Positions 12,575 through 22,907 are shown, counted from the first letter of the stretch. The stretch is DNA of 64,000 nt from Tillus elongatus (GCA_964006375.1 OZ023265.1:163334118-163398117); one strand, 5' to 3'. Program-made: numbers and translations. The notes: generated by a model not told the origin, from the letters alone.

Positions 12575-12785
12575 CAGTGAAGATTGGAACCTGGGATGAG
12601 CACTGATAAGCACACTTGACGAACCCAAATCACCACAACACATTAAAAAAACCTGACGATCGTTTCACTAACCAAGTGTTATGCGTGTGATGCGTGTGAT
12701 GACGCTAACTTTGTTAGTGAAACGATCGTTGGTTTTTTTTAATTTGTTGTGGCGATTTGGGTTCTCCAAGTGTACTTATATGTAT
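12575..12785 (+). repeat. PLE terminal inverted repeat with hammerhead
   Basis: The left arm (about 12609-12676) is the reverse complement of the right arm (12713-12780): ACGATCGTTTCACTAAC at its inner end against GTTAGTGAAACGATCGT. The spacer and right arm form a hammerhead-like motif (12696-12727). The outer flank GATTGGAACCTGGGATGAGC recurs at 36770 and near 60170 and 36840, so it belongs to one dispersed family. Confidence 0.6.
12696..12727 (+). ncRNA. Hammerhead-like motif (GTGATGA...GAAA)
   Basis: GTGATGA (first base changed from the CTGATGA core), one extra C, stem II GCTAAC/GTTAGT with a TTT loop, GAAA, then the palindrome CGATCG, the minimal helix III form known for PLE hammerheads. 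The cleavage position reads TT where other copies have TC. The core change makes activity doubtful. Confidence 0.5.
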
Positions 12786-12806
12786 AACTTTTCATAATAT
12801 GGGTAA

Positions 12807-13157
12807 GAGCCTCGGTTGTTCAGTGGTAAGAACGTGTGCCTCTGAACCGAAGGGTACTGGGTTCGATCCCAGGGTACTCTTTTCACTTTTTCAGTACATA
12901 CTGTACAATTAACATTAACCGAGGTTATGACATTGTATTTGAGCTAGTTGAATGTCTGCACGTTCCGCCCTTCGGAGGGGGCGTAAAGCCGTCGGTCTCG
13001 TGTCCATGCTATGTTGGGCACGTTAAAAATCCCTACCCTCCTTACAGAAAGGCAGGGGTCCAGCAAAATTTTCAGGATAGTGAGGTGAAACTGCTCCCTG
13101 GCGTCGGTGATTGTCCATAGTCGCGGAAATAGGCCGACGTTAAAGAAATAAAAAATA
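12807..13157 (+). repeat. tRNA-derived SINE, full copy
   Basis: GGTTGTTCAGTGGTAAGAACG (A-box region) and GGGTTCGATCCCAGGG (B box) are intact, the body matches the 8.6 kb copy, and the tail is GCCGACGTTAAAGAAATAAA. Flanks TAATATGGGTA and TAATGTGGGTA differ by one base and look like the target duplication. It inserted next to the ~115-bp satellite. Confidence 0.9.
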
Positions 13158-13159
13158 AT

Positions 13160-13595
13160 AATGTGGGTATCAAATAAAATGGATTCCCGAGTAAAATACA
13201 GTAGGATAGGTAACGCTTTCATAAATTAAAAATCGCGGCCGACGCAAGAATATGTATTTCTCAGCATTCTCCTTGATGTGGCATCAAATGAAAGGGCTTC
13301 ATGGGAAAATACAGTAAGCTAGGTAAGTCGTTCATAAATTTAAAATGGGGGCCGACCTAAAATGGCGAAATATTAATTTCTCAACAACCCACTTGATTAG
13401 GGTATCAAATGAAAGGGTTTCACGAGTAAAAGATAGTAGGCTAGGTAACGCGTTACTAAATTCAAAATGGGGGCCGCGCAATATGGGGGAATGTATCTTC
13501 CTCAACAACCCTTTTGATGTGGGTATCAAATGAAAGGGCTTCACGAGTAAAATTAATTTAGCTAGGTAGCGCTTTCACAAATTCAATATGGATTT
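13160..13595. repeat. Degenerate satellite, ~115-120 bp unit, about four units
   Basis: GGGTATCAAATGAAAGGG or a variant begins at about 13164, 13277, 13397 and 13516. Each is followed by CACGAGTAAAA, GGCTAGGTAACGC, TTCAAAATGGGGGCCG and a TTCTCAACAACCC block. The units diverge by perhaps 15-25 per cent, so it is an old short array. The open frames over it are not genes. Confidence 0.85.
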
Positions 13596-13774
13596 TTCGT
13601 TTTAATACCCCGAAATAATATAATCTTGTTTTGAAAAGAATTTTTCCTCCTGAGTTATCTTGTTCTTCCATCAGCGCCATGTGCGTCCTTATGCAATTCT
13701 TGGTTGTCCATTTATTTTAATATATGTTGTCTTCTCTTCAAGCGTATTTATTGTATGTTCTATAAGTAGAAAGA

Positions 13775-13925
13775 CAAAAGAGGAAAAATAGACGAAAAGG
13801 AAAACTCCTGAAGAAACTGGGCCAATTGATGAAATGCAGAAACTACAATGACATAAAAATAGCTGTTAAAGATAGAGAATCATGGTTTCGACAGCAAGGC
13901 AACATCGCCTTAGACTGTGATTTTA
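13775..13925 (+). pseudogene. RTE-like LINE C-terminal relic
   Basis: One frame reads KLLKKLGQLMKCRNYNDIKI and AVKDRESWFRQQ, matching the layout of the RTE-class C-terminus (WLKNLRQW... then AVDRE..). No other part of the element is adjacent. It may come from the same old element as the 164-bp array. Confidence 0.45.
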
Positions 13926-14741
13926 TGTCGATTTTCATACAATACAGATCAGGGTAGTTATATTGTCTGAAAAAAATGTAGAAGACGTATTAAAATGCAG
14001 GTTTTTGTGACACAACGCCTAAAACTCGTACCAAGGTAACATTCTATGGTAATACTATAATGGCGAAGTTTTTATATATTCATATCGACTTATCGAGTAT
14101 CATTAGGACAAGGTAAGGCCCATAAATTACCGGAATCGGTGACAAAAACGTGAATGTCTTTTTAGATAACGATGTTGCAACATTCTAACATCCTTGACAC
14201 CATGGTTTCTACAACACACAACTGGTTTACTGCCAAGTTCCTGAGACGCAGAGGAGGTGGTGACGGGTCAAGTTTAAAGGTCGTTAAAGAAAATAATACG
14301 TCAACCATTATTAACCAAATACATTCATAAAGCCAAACACAGACTTTCTTCTTTCACCGTCTAAAACGACAGAAGAAATTCCCTTCTGGCGCGTGGCTCG
14401 TTAGATTAGAAACTCGGCGTTGGCAGACGTTCTAACTGGGTCATGTTAAATGATGCTATTAGTAACAATAATTGCCTTTGATTTACTTATTTATTGTTTT
14501 ACATTTGTTTAACACGGTTTTCTGCGGTGCAAAATAGATCCTGTATTGTAAATAATTTAAGCTAAAAAGGAAACGATCCGAGGCATTACCGAAAATGGTA
14601 ATAGAGCATGATTCATACGGCTGGCTTGCCAGTTTTCATGCATTTGCCTTGGCGATAGGTTTTTTCCGATGAACTAAGGTTTTGATTGTTATAGAAGATT
14701 TCGTAAAATTGAAAGAAATCGTAACAGATTTGGAACAAAAA
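13926..14741. other. No recognised gene
   Basis: AT-rich sequence with no domain or repeat block that I can identify. Confidence 0.5.
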
Positions 14742-14910
14742 GCAGAATCGTCCAAAAAAAAAAACACAAAAATAATAACAGAGAGTTAGGCGCTAGTTTA
14801 GCTAAAGTCTAGCGATAGCTACTGGTGAAGACAACTTCGTTGTCGAAATACGTATGTAGCGCACAACTCACTGTTATTGTTTTTGCGGTTTTTTTTGTGG
14901 GTGATTCTGC
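14742..14910 (+). repeat. PLE-type stem-loop with hammerhead at its centre
   Basis: Left arm 14742-14795 and right arm 14857-14910 are imperfect reverse complements (GCAGAATC...GGCGCTA against TAGCGC...GATTCTGC). The right arm begins at the predicted hammerhead cleavage region, so the left arm looks like an inverted copy of the product downstream of the ribozyme. Confidence 0.65.
14818..14860 (+). ncRNA. Hammerhead-like ribozyme
   Basis: Stem I is GCTA/TAGC, followed by core CTGGTGA (one change from CTGATGA at A6), one extra A, stem II GACAAC/GTTGTC (6 perfect pairs) with a TTC loop, GAAA, the palindrome TACGTA, then TG. The helix III palindrome of 6 bases is the PLE pattern. The A6 to G change and G at the cleavage position probably impair cleavage. 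Confidence 0.6.
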
Positions 14911-15158
14911 TTTTGGTTTCAGTTTAAAGCCACAGTGTCCAACTTCAGTCTTTTACAGATTTGGAAGACTAATTTTGTTATTTTTAGGTACAGAAGATTA
15001 ATATAGTATTCTTTGAATCTAAATGACCTTAAATTAGATTTATAAAATTGTGTTTACTCGTTAAAAGATTTTACATTCCCAGGTAGGTATGTAATTACCT
15101 TGAAGATATTCCGAAACGAGAAGTTTGACAAACACCTATTCGCTTTTTCAGAATACAC

Positions 15159-15161
<3 letters not shown>

Positions 15162-15231
<70 letters not shown>
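15162..15231. repeat. (AT)n microsatellite
   Basis: About 70 bases of pure AT repeat. No recognised element is next to it. The sequence 15232-15639 after it shows nothing I can name. Confidence 0.95.
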
Positions 15232-15232
<1 letters not shown>

Positions 15233-15639
15233 CATGTACCCATTCTATCTTACGATATAGGGCTAAACAATCTATTCAGTTATGTACAAATTTACACAAC
15301 TTTTGACTCAGTTCGCGTTCTATCCTCGCCCTTTATTATTGTTCCCATGTGTCTCTTCGCCTTCTTCTTTTTTTTTCCTTTCCTGTACTCTTGCTTCCCA
15401 CATTCTCTTAACTTGCCCTGAAATATGTGTTCTTTCTGAGTGGCTTTTTATCAATAAATCTACTGTAGGTTGTATTTGTAGTTCTCCTCTAATTTCTTGG
15501 TTTCTTATCCCATCTCTTCTAGTTATTCCTTTCACTCTGCTCAAAAATTTCATTTCAAGAGCTTGTAACTTACTTTTCTGTCTTCTCGTTAAAACTCACC
15601 ACAGAAAGTTTTTTTATATTAATATGACTCGACAGCGTA

Positions 15640-15965
15640 GGTTGCTGTAGAACAGTAGCTGTTAAAAAACAGAGATTTAAGACCCTGTTAAACACGCTTG
15701 TTGCAATATATGTTGGACATAACCCGCATTCGTTTCATAATCTTTGTTTAAAAATTACCAATTTTGCAGTTTCAAATCGACACGAAAACATAAAAATAGT
15801 TTAATCGTAGTTTATAATATTTAATAGTTTTTGTTAACCATATAAAGTATGTTCGTATTCTGCCGTTTTGGTGATTTTTCTTTAAAAAAATTCACTAATG
15901 AGAAAAAAATTCTTCAAATGAGCGCTAATTAGGCCCCCTAGAACACATATCCGGGGTCAGTTTGA

Positions 15966-16047
<82 letters not shown>
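15640..16047 (-). repeat. AT-core repeat, reverse copy
   Basis: The middle block (15645-15800, CAGAGATTTAAGACCCTGTT, then CCAATTTTGCAGTTTCAAATC) is followed by the palindromic end (GTGATTTTTC / AAAATTCACTAATGAG at 15870-15903), inverted block D (GCGCTAATTAGGCCCCCTAG, CCGGGGTCAGTTTGAAT) and (AT)n at 15972-16047. The first 200 bases match 29110-29300 almost base for base. Block C does not follow the (AT)n, so the copy is partial. Confidence 0.7.
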
Positions 16048-16052
<5 letters not shown>

Positions 16053-16699
16053 AACATACACATATCCATCTTAGACAATTAACTTAGTTATACACTATTC
16101 TGTTTAAATTAATAATATGTAACCATAGGTTATTGTCACATAAAAAGATTTAAATGTGTTAGTAGTTGATTAGGGTCGGTCGATAGTATAGTTGTAAATG
16201 TAGACTTTGGTCTCTTCTATACTAGAGGTCCCCCATTCTACATTCTTACATTATGTGCTTCACCGTGAGATTGACATAAAAATACTGAATTTTGCTGTAG
16301 GTTCTTTTTACAACAGCTTATGTGTTAGGGCCTTATCTCCAATCCTTAGTCTTCTTAACACTGATAGTTATTTGCGACTGAGCTTTGGAGGTAAGTAGGG
16401 TTTTGTGGTTGATTCGATTTCCCTGAGCTTTATTTGTTGATCAAAATATGCAAAAGAGTCTTAATGCCAAAGGGCAGGTTCGGAGATACGGAGGGTTATT
16501 CCTTTTTGTAGCATTTATCAAGTCTTCGCTTATCGTTTTGTTCATTCATAGGAACTTGCATTATCTTATGCTTCTAGATAGTGGTCGTCAAACCGAAACA
16601 CTGTGTTCAGATTAATATGCTTTCCCGTGGAGTGTTTTTGTTATTTCCTTTTTTACATTTAAAGGCTATTTGTAGACTCATTAGTTGTTGTTGTTGTCC
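16048..16699. other. No recognised gene
   Basis: AT-rich sequence; no coding region, inverted repeat or family block recognised. Confidence 0.5.
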
Positions 16700-16790
16700 T
16701 CACTTGGTGAAACCGTTCCATGGTAAATACACATGTAGAGCCTTGTGAAGCCAGAGAGGCAGACTCTACATCTGTCTTTATTTGTTGATT
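16700..16790. repeat. Short inverted repeat related to the 18.6 kb stem-loop
   Basis: ACATGTAGAGCCTTGTGAAG followed by GCAGACTCTACATCTG forms a short imperfect hairpin. The phrases GGTGAAACCGTTC, CTTGTGAAGCCAGAG and CTCTACATCTGT all recur at 18570-18755, so this is a shorter derivative of the same dispersed element. Confidence 0.55.
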
Positions 16791-17165
16791 ATTATTCAGT
16801 CGAAGTCTAACGTGGCAACGGTGTATTGCAGGACTCTTCCTGGTCATTTTTAGACTATTGACGTCATACGGAGTTTTCGCACATACAAATAGCTGATTCT
16901 ACCCCCCATATTAAGAACGTAAAATAGCTTCATTCACACACGTTGCTCTAAAAATAAAGTTTATCGCCAAATAACACGTTTCAACCCATTAACTAGAACA
17001 GGATGCCTGACTATTCTACATTAATCATTAGTTAAAGCAGGTTTAATATAATTACAAGGAACAAGCCAATTGTAGGTCGATAAAATTAACACAGTCAACA
17101 AAAAACTTGTATTTGATTCAGATTTCTTTGGCTGTGAGTATCCAATAATTTTTTGATGTAATTTT
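16791..17165. other. No recognised gene
   Basis: AT-rich sequence; nothing recognised. Confidence 0.45.
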
Positions 17166-18570
17166 TAATCACCATTACCACAGTCTAAAGGTAATGTCAT
17201 CTTGTCGTCGCAACCACGGCGGTCTCATTAAACTTTTTACTTTAATTGTGGTTTCTGCTCTTCATTATTTGGGGCACATTTTAAAGGAGTTTCTTGGTCT
17301 ACCTCTTCCCTTTTCTCAAAATAATGTTTCCTTCAAATAATCTTGTTAGAAAGTTACCTATTTAATCTCAGAATATTTACAATAAATGTTTCGTCCTCTC
17401 AATTTCTTTTAGCCAACATTTTTGCTCTCTCACTTCTTCTAACACACTTTTAGTTAGCTGAACTTTATCTTTGTTTCCTCCATTTACGCATTACAAATGC
17501 TTATATTCTCTTAATGGCCTGCTTATTCAAAGTTCAGCTTTCCGTCCCATACATTCTAAGACCATACGTATGATTTGAATAACCTTTTCCTTAAATCAAT
17601 ATGAAATTGGTTTTTAGTGAGAAGAGTATTGTGTCTATTGAATTATTTCTTGCCTTTACGATCCTCCTTCCCAGTTCATGGCTACATTTATCATCATCCG
17701 TAATAATACTCTTAAGGTACGTGAAAGTTGTTGGTTGTTCAGCTCTACATCCATTTTCGCAGTGCTATCCTTTTTTTTTTGTTCCCTCAGGGCTCGTCCG
17801 CGGCCTTGCCGCCCCGATAGCACCGCAACCCTTGGTTGATTGTGCATACCCTTAGTCTTACTCCACCCATTCCAAAATCACTGTGCCTTGAACTAGTCTG
17901 CACAGCGATTGGTAGGGTGAAGTTTTATATTGCTCTGTCTCCGGTCTAGAGTGACCATAGATCAGTTGTCTTTTCCGGTCCAGAGCTATACACTCACACA
18001 AGATATGCTGGGCTGATTCCTCCCCCTCGCCGCAGAGACTGCATGCGAGGTCCCCTTCGAACCGCCCCATTTTATGCAGGTGTTTCTTGACGGCCATGTG
18101 TCCCGTCAAGAGACCTGTTGTGTTTCTGAGCTGTCCTCTGCTAAGGTTTAGCAGCTCCACAGCTCTCTTTGAACTGGGTCCGTCAATTATTGACTTCCCA
18201 TGTCTGAGCCCTGGACAGTCCGCCCAGTACACCTTATGTTGGTTTCTGACCCAGGACTTAATGGCTCCCCTGGCAGTGCTCTTTGACACGCCCAGATCCG
18301 GTTCTGGTCCCATAAATGGTTCTGCTGACCCTCTCTTCGCGAGACTGTCAGCTTCTTCATTGCCTTTGACCCACGAGTGACCCGGCACCCAGATGAGGGT
18401 CACCTCATTCTGCCCAGCCAGGTCGCTTGTCTCGTCTCGGCACTCACTCACCAGCCAGGAATTTACCCGTGGGCTATTTAGTGCCTTAGGGGCTGCCTGG
18501 CTGTCTGTGGCTATGAGGATCCGAGTGCTATCCTTACTTATCATCATAAATTTTTGGGTCTTACTTGTTG
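17166..18570 (-). pseudogene. RTE-like LINE relic, split by a second LINE
   Basis: On the minus strand, 18536-18570 reads KTQKFMMIS. After the inserted element, 17600-17760 continues KMDVELNNQQLSRT, the region just after the RT palm in RTE-type elements. Near 17540 comes MYGTES (then a TGA) with TLNKQAIKRI, the same thumb motif as in the 164-bp array, then REKGRGRPRNSF near 17320. The end near 17180 (GGTTGCGACGACAAGATGAC, ACCTTTAGACTGTGG) looks like the RTE 3' end. Many stops and shifts show it is long dead. The inserted LINE occupies 17773-18523. Confidence 0.65.
17773..18523 (-). mobile_element. RNase H-bearing LINE, 5'-truncated, with 12-bp target duplication
   Basis: The minus-strand frame holds an RNase H domain: ILIATDSQAAPKAL (catalytic Asp), then LIWVPGHSWVKGNEEADSLA (conserved Gly-His and Asp). 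A zinc-finger-like tail CSLCGEGEESAQHILCECIA (C-x2-C-x8-H-x4-C type) ends the protein, as in several I/R1/LOA-like clades. A 3' UTR with GCTATCGGGGCGGCAAGG and a poly-A tail (poly-T on the plus strand at 17771-17780) follows. The duplication AGTGCTATCCTT (17761-17772 and 18524-18535) flanks it. The reading frame seems intact over ~220 codons, but the RT and endonuclease are absent, so it is a dead-on-arrival copy. The Met-Met-Ile-Ser start of the open frame belongs to the host relic. Confidence 0.9.
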
Positions 18571-18589
18571 AAACCGTTCAATACTGAAT

Positions 18590-18765
18590 GCAGACGTAGG
18601 GTTTCTTCCCTTGCTTCACAATTGCTCGTTTTCTTTTTGGCAACCGGTTTCTCCATTACGTCATCCTGCCTGGCGGTGCCATAAAGGGCGAAACCGGTTG
18701 CAGAGAAGAAAATGAGGACTTGTGAAGCCAGAGTAGAAGTCTCTACATCTGTTATTACTTTTGTT
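18590..18765 (-). repeat. PLE-type stem-loop, 60-bp arms
   Basis: The left arm 18592-18651 and right arm 18690-18750 are imperfect reverse complements. The inner 12 bases are perfect (GCAACCGGTTTC and GAAACCGGTTGC). The right half reads GGGCGAAACCGGTTGC, which fits a hammerhead 3' half (GAAA, palindrome CCGG, T). The CTGATGA half is not recognisable (CTGGCGGTGCC in its place). The arms repeat the motif seen at 16.7 kb. Confidence 0.55.
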
Positions 18766-18844
18766 TTTGTCATTATTTTAACACCATTGAGTACATTGAG
18801 CAGCCTTTTTTCAATGTTTTTTATGGTTTTAAAGTCGGTTATCA

Positions 18845-18970
18845 CTATTGTTTAATCAATTTAGTGAATTTTCGTTAAGAAAATTAACTAATAGAGAGGT
18901 ATCGATGGTGAGACTTTCGGAAATTTTCTTCAAATGAGCGCGAATTAGGAATCCTGGAACCCATTGCAAT
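18845..18970 (-). repeat. AT-core repeat, D-block only
   Basis: The palindromic end TTTAGTGAATTTTCGTTAAG / AAAATTAACTAATAGAG is followed by GAGGTATCGATGGTGAGAC and AATGAGCGCGAATTAGGA. There is no (AT)n here. A lone inverted A-block end (AAAATTCACTATTATAACGC, then TGCTGCGTCC) lies at 19425-19465. Confidence 0.6.
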
Positions 18971-20704
18971 TACAAGATTTCCCAAGTATGTTGTACATCA
19001 TTGGAAAGTTCTTTTCACAGGCTATCACATGAGCAAAAAATCCAATATGGCTGCCATAATAAAAACAAACGTTGATACCTGTAGCACAAAAACAAACGAC
19101 AATCCAAAGTTGAGAATAGCACAAAGAGATTACTCTGTAAAAAGTGTCCTGATAATGTGCAAGTCTTAGACATGTCAGATCAACGCCTACTTAGATATTG
19201 AAGAAAAAAGAAATCGACAAATTTTGTTTTTTCAAAATAACTCGAAAAAGAAAAGAGGCAGGGCAAGTCATATTTGGAACGAGCATGAAATTCTACAAAA
19301 CATTGCTAATTTAACCGTCTCCCTATCTCTAATAATAACGGAGATAGCAATACATTCCCATCCAGTTTGGGACACACTGTATACTTTTAGTAATATGCTG
19401 TACCAAGAGTGTAAAATTCTTACGAAAATTCACTATTATAACGCCAATGCTGCGTCCCGAATTTTTTTTTCATTTTATTCGATTTGCAACAAAAATACTA
19501 ACATATGTTTAGTGTCTCTTTGTTATTAATTGCCTCAATAACCTTATTATGTTAACATAATTCGGATCGTACATCACTGAAACTAAATGAGTCGGTTTAA
19601 GGATTTCCTCATTAAACTCTTCAAGCTCTTTAACTATTTTTTATTTAGAACATGCTGACATGTAGCTACAAAAAAATAAACGATCAGCCCTTTCTTAATG
19701 GTGCACATGTTTCCTCTGTTAAATTAACAAAATCACGGAAGACAAATCGACCTCCTTCCTTCGTTCAACATCTGCTGCTGCTTTCCGCTTTTTTCTTCTA
19801 CCTGCATCAGGATTTATTTCACTCTTATTCCTCTTTTTCCAAATGTTCACTTAAAATACTTTGCTGAAGCTTGATCATTGTCTAGCAACAGCACAAAAAA
19901 GCACATGTGGTTCATATCTTCAAGAAGCGATCGTCAATTGTTCCGGGCTGGAACATCTGCCACGCGACATGGCCGGTCACGTGATCGTATTTGCACGCTT
20001 ACCCGATGCAGGAAATTCTAAACGAGATCTCATGTGATGTCGTTTCAGTCAAAAGCTCAAGGCTCCTCTTTACTTTTTACGTGTAACTTCCTTTTCTACT
20101 CGTTTTGTATACGAAAGGAGCGTTCGTACCTGGTAATTTGGATGGATTATCAAACTGGACTGGAGGGCCACTTGTGGTACATCTATTATTACACAAAAGC
20201 TGTTTAATACATGCAGAAGTATCGACAGCGGAAGTGTGTAATTTTCGAGGCGTTTATCTAGACATTTATGCGATACAAAAGAAGCTTTATAAAAGAAATT
20301 ATGCAGAAAAATGCATTGAAATTATACCCAAACGCTTCATGAAAAGCTAATAAAAGGAAATTATCGGCCCCAAAGATATTGTTTCTTACAGTTAATGTAC
20401 CTACGTGAAGTTCCACAAAATAAAAATAATCACGTAGCTTAAACATTGCATTAAAAATAAAGCCTTTTATTAGACAGAAATTATAAAAAAAGACCATAAA
20501 TAGACTGTTAAACAAAACAAAAAGTCAACCCGCTTTTTCAGGAGACAGAAAATTCATGTCAACATTTCAATTTTCTTTGCTTAAGTATTGTGTTAGTTAC
20601 AGTGTCATGAAAATCAATCTTAATAAATTAGGATATTAAGATTATCCCATAATTTTGTCTTTTTTGGTATTTTAAAAGTTCGGGATTTATTTGAACAGGG
20701 TGTA
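18971..20704. other. No recognised gene
   Basis: AT-rich sequence. Open frames of 70-100 codons exist (19224-19529, 20105-20350) but they show no motif, have no homologous neighbours in the window, and one crosses the A-block at 19425. I do not call them genes. Confidence 0.45.
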
Positions 20705-20905
20705 GTAGCGATGGTACAGTAATAATCTATCAAGACTATCATCGACATTGTTCTTCAGAAATTGCTCGCTTAGTTCCTCCACTCACCAGCTTTAATCAGC
20801 AAACACGTCTTATACAAGAAGCTTACCCTTTTAGTGTCAAATTACTCACACGTCGGACAGTTTGCTACGAATTTTCGTTTTTTCCTGGAACAAGTTAACA
20901 TATAG
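20705..20905 (+). pseudogene. LINE C-terminal relic, diverged relative of LINE-A
   Basis: A frame reads YQDYHRHCSSEIARLVPPLT and then PFSVKLLTRRTVCYEF, SFFPGTS before a stop. These match FYRYLHGNCSEELSSIVPP and HPLTVQVTRHRTSCYARFF, VPRTS in LINE-A in order and spacing, but with many substitutions. It is an older or different lineage. Confidence 0.6.
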
Positions 20906-21039
20906 ACAGATTGCTATAATCTATAACGAACAACTTTGCGCAAGTGTTCGTGATTGTATTGCATGCGATCATTTCGTTTGCGGAAAAAATGTGAGTAGCA
21001 GCGCTCATCATGACTTTGTGAGCGGCCGCTCCGCGACCA

Positions 21040-21832
21040 CCTTTAGCCCGTACTTTGTTACTTCTCCACATCAATGACCTCCTCTCTAGCACATCCAACC
21101 CAGTTCACAGTTACGCGGACGACAGCAGCCTCCACTCAAATATACAATATTCTAAGCCTGTCTCTTTAACCCAATTAGATGAGGATCGCAGACTCATGGA
21201 GGGTTCTGTCTCTGTGGACCTCCAAAAATATTAGACTGGGGAAGTAGAAATCTTATACAATTCAACTCCACCAAATCTGAGTCTTGCTTTCTATCTCATA
21301 AGAGATACACCAGTCCTAGACCCATCACAATGAACAACCAAGTTATTCAAAGTAATGAGTCATTTTCACTTGTTGGCATTTCTGTGGATCGAAATCTCTA
21401 TTGGCACCAACATGTCACATCAATTGCAGAATCGGCTGCTAAGAAATTAGAGTGCCTCTTCCGGGCTCGCAAATGCTTTTCACCAGCTAATCTCTATGTC
21501 TTATATACTTCACAAATAAGGCCAAACCTCGAATACTACTCCCACATCTGGGGTGCCGCTGCCGCTTCTACACTCGCTATCCTGGACTCTATTTAGAAGA
21601 GAGCTATACGTCTCATCGATGTCGCTACCCTTACCCAAAGGCTGCCATCCCTTGCCCACCGTTGGTGACGTCTCTCTCTTTTATAGATATCTGCACGGGC
21701 ACTGCTCAGAGGAGCTTTCTTCCATAGTGCAGAATTAACAAGTTGCCTCTTTCCTCCTTGTCGACACCCACGGTACGATAGTATTTAGACTGTAAGCCAT
21801 CGTGGTGTGTTGTTATAAATATTAAAAAACCT
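21040..21832 (+). mobile_element. LINE-A, 5'-truncated, broken
   Basis: It begins in the RT palm (CTTCTCCACATCAATGACCT, then YADDSSLHS) and ends with the LINE-A 3' end (CTGTAAGCCATCGTGGTGTG, TTGTTATAAATATT). The thumb segment at 21330-21596 reads NNQVIQSNESFSLVGISVDR and LEYYSHIWGAAAASTLAILD. Stops interrupt the frame at about 21231, 21594 and 21736, and the terminal ~200 bp is partly deleted (Glu-Glu-Leu-Ser-Ser-Ile joins directly to Asn-Lys-Leu-Pro). Confidence 0.9.
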
Positions 21833-21844
21833 AAATCTGCATAA

Positions 21845-22907
21845 CAGAATATATATCTGATGCCGTGGACAACGGGTCTCAGACGGATGGCATTTGCCTG
21901 GACCTCTCCAGGGCTTTTGATAGGTTGAATTGCGACATTCTTCTGAGGAAACTGGATAACATGGGGTTTTCATTGAACTTGCTGAAGTTTATAGAATCCA
22001 ATCTTCGTATTAGAGTTAGTGTGGTGCAGTATCATGGGTGTCAGTCCGTGGGGGTCTTGGCTAGATTGGATGTTCCTCAGGGATCTGTTCTAGGACCCTT
22101 GTAATTCAATCTGTTCATCAATGATATTTTAGATGTCATCGACTTACCCCATCTGCTGAATGCGGATGATCTAAACATCTTCTCATCCATTGCTAGTCTC
22201 TACGACTGTTCGGAGCTTGAGAGCAGTTTACGTAGGCTTCAACATTGGTGCTCCAGTAAAAACCTCCCACTAAATATTAATAAAAGTGTGGTTAAGTCTT
22301 ATACTCTCAACCGCCGTGTAATCGATACTCCATAGACAGCCTCTTTAAATACCTGCAACCTTTAATGACTTGGGTATTATCTTTGATTAAAAACTCTCGC
22401 TCGTGGAGAACTCTGAACATGCTATTGATAGGACATCGAAGACACTCGGATTTCTTATTCGCAATTCCGGTTTCTTTCATAATGCGAACACTTTGAGGTT
22501 CTTGTTCGGTGCCTATGTGCCGCCGCATCTGGAGTATGCCTATGTGGTGTGGTCTCCTCCGTATGACGTCCAGATAAGCGCTCTTGAAGGTGTCCAACGA
22601 AGATTTTTCAAGTTCCTTGCACACAGAGCAGATCGGGTGTATCCCGCTACCGGTACACCACATACTGTCGAAGTTCTCATTGTAATCTGCTGGGTAAGCG
22701 AATTTAGTCTGCTCTCTGTCTCTGATATATAATTTACTGCACAGTAGGATCGTCTGTCCTGAACTGATGCACACTCAGCTTTTTCACACACCTAGAGTCA
22801 GCTCTAGAAGACACAACTTTTTTTATCTACCGCCATCTAGGACCAATGTTAAGCTTAACTCACTGATTTACACATCGTGCTCCATCTATAACAGCGTCAA
22901 GCGTGCA
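21845..22907 (+). pseudogene. LINE-B (jockey/CR1-like) RT to C-terminus, broken
   Basis: Frames read ICLDLSRAFDRLNCDILLRK, RLDVPQGSVLGPL and then, after a stop, FNLFINDILD. The active site is ADD preceded by Asn instead of Tyr. The thumb reads TSKTLGFLIRNSGFFHNANT and HLEYAYVVWSPPYDVQ. The end (22790-22907) reads RTNVKLNSLIYTSCSIYNSV, which matches the end of the minus-strand copy at 61.1-62.0 kb. There is no 5' region and no endonuclease. Confidence 0.8.

Noticed and set aside
13345..13533. 62-codon frame and its antisense in the satellite
   Set aside because: Both follow the ~115-bp repeat period.
15282..15650. 122-codon frame rich in Phe and Ser
   Set aside because: No motif, low-complexity T-rich text; no supporting homologue in the window.
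17858..18547. 229-codon protein starting Met-Met-Ile-Ser
   Set aside because: The start belongs to the RTE relic beyond the target duplication at 18524-18535; only the part from 18523 down is LINE.
20105..20350. Possible small gene of 81 codons
   Set aside because: No signal peptide, motif or splice context that I can defend; alternative frames are equally open.
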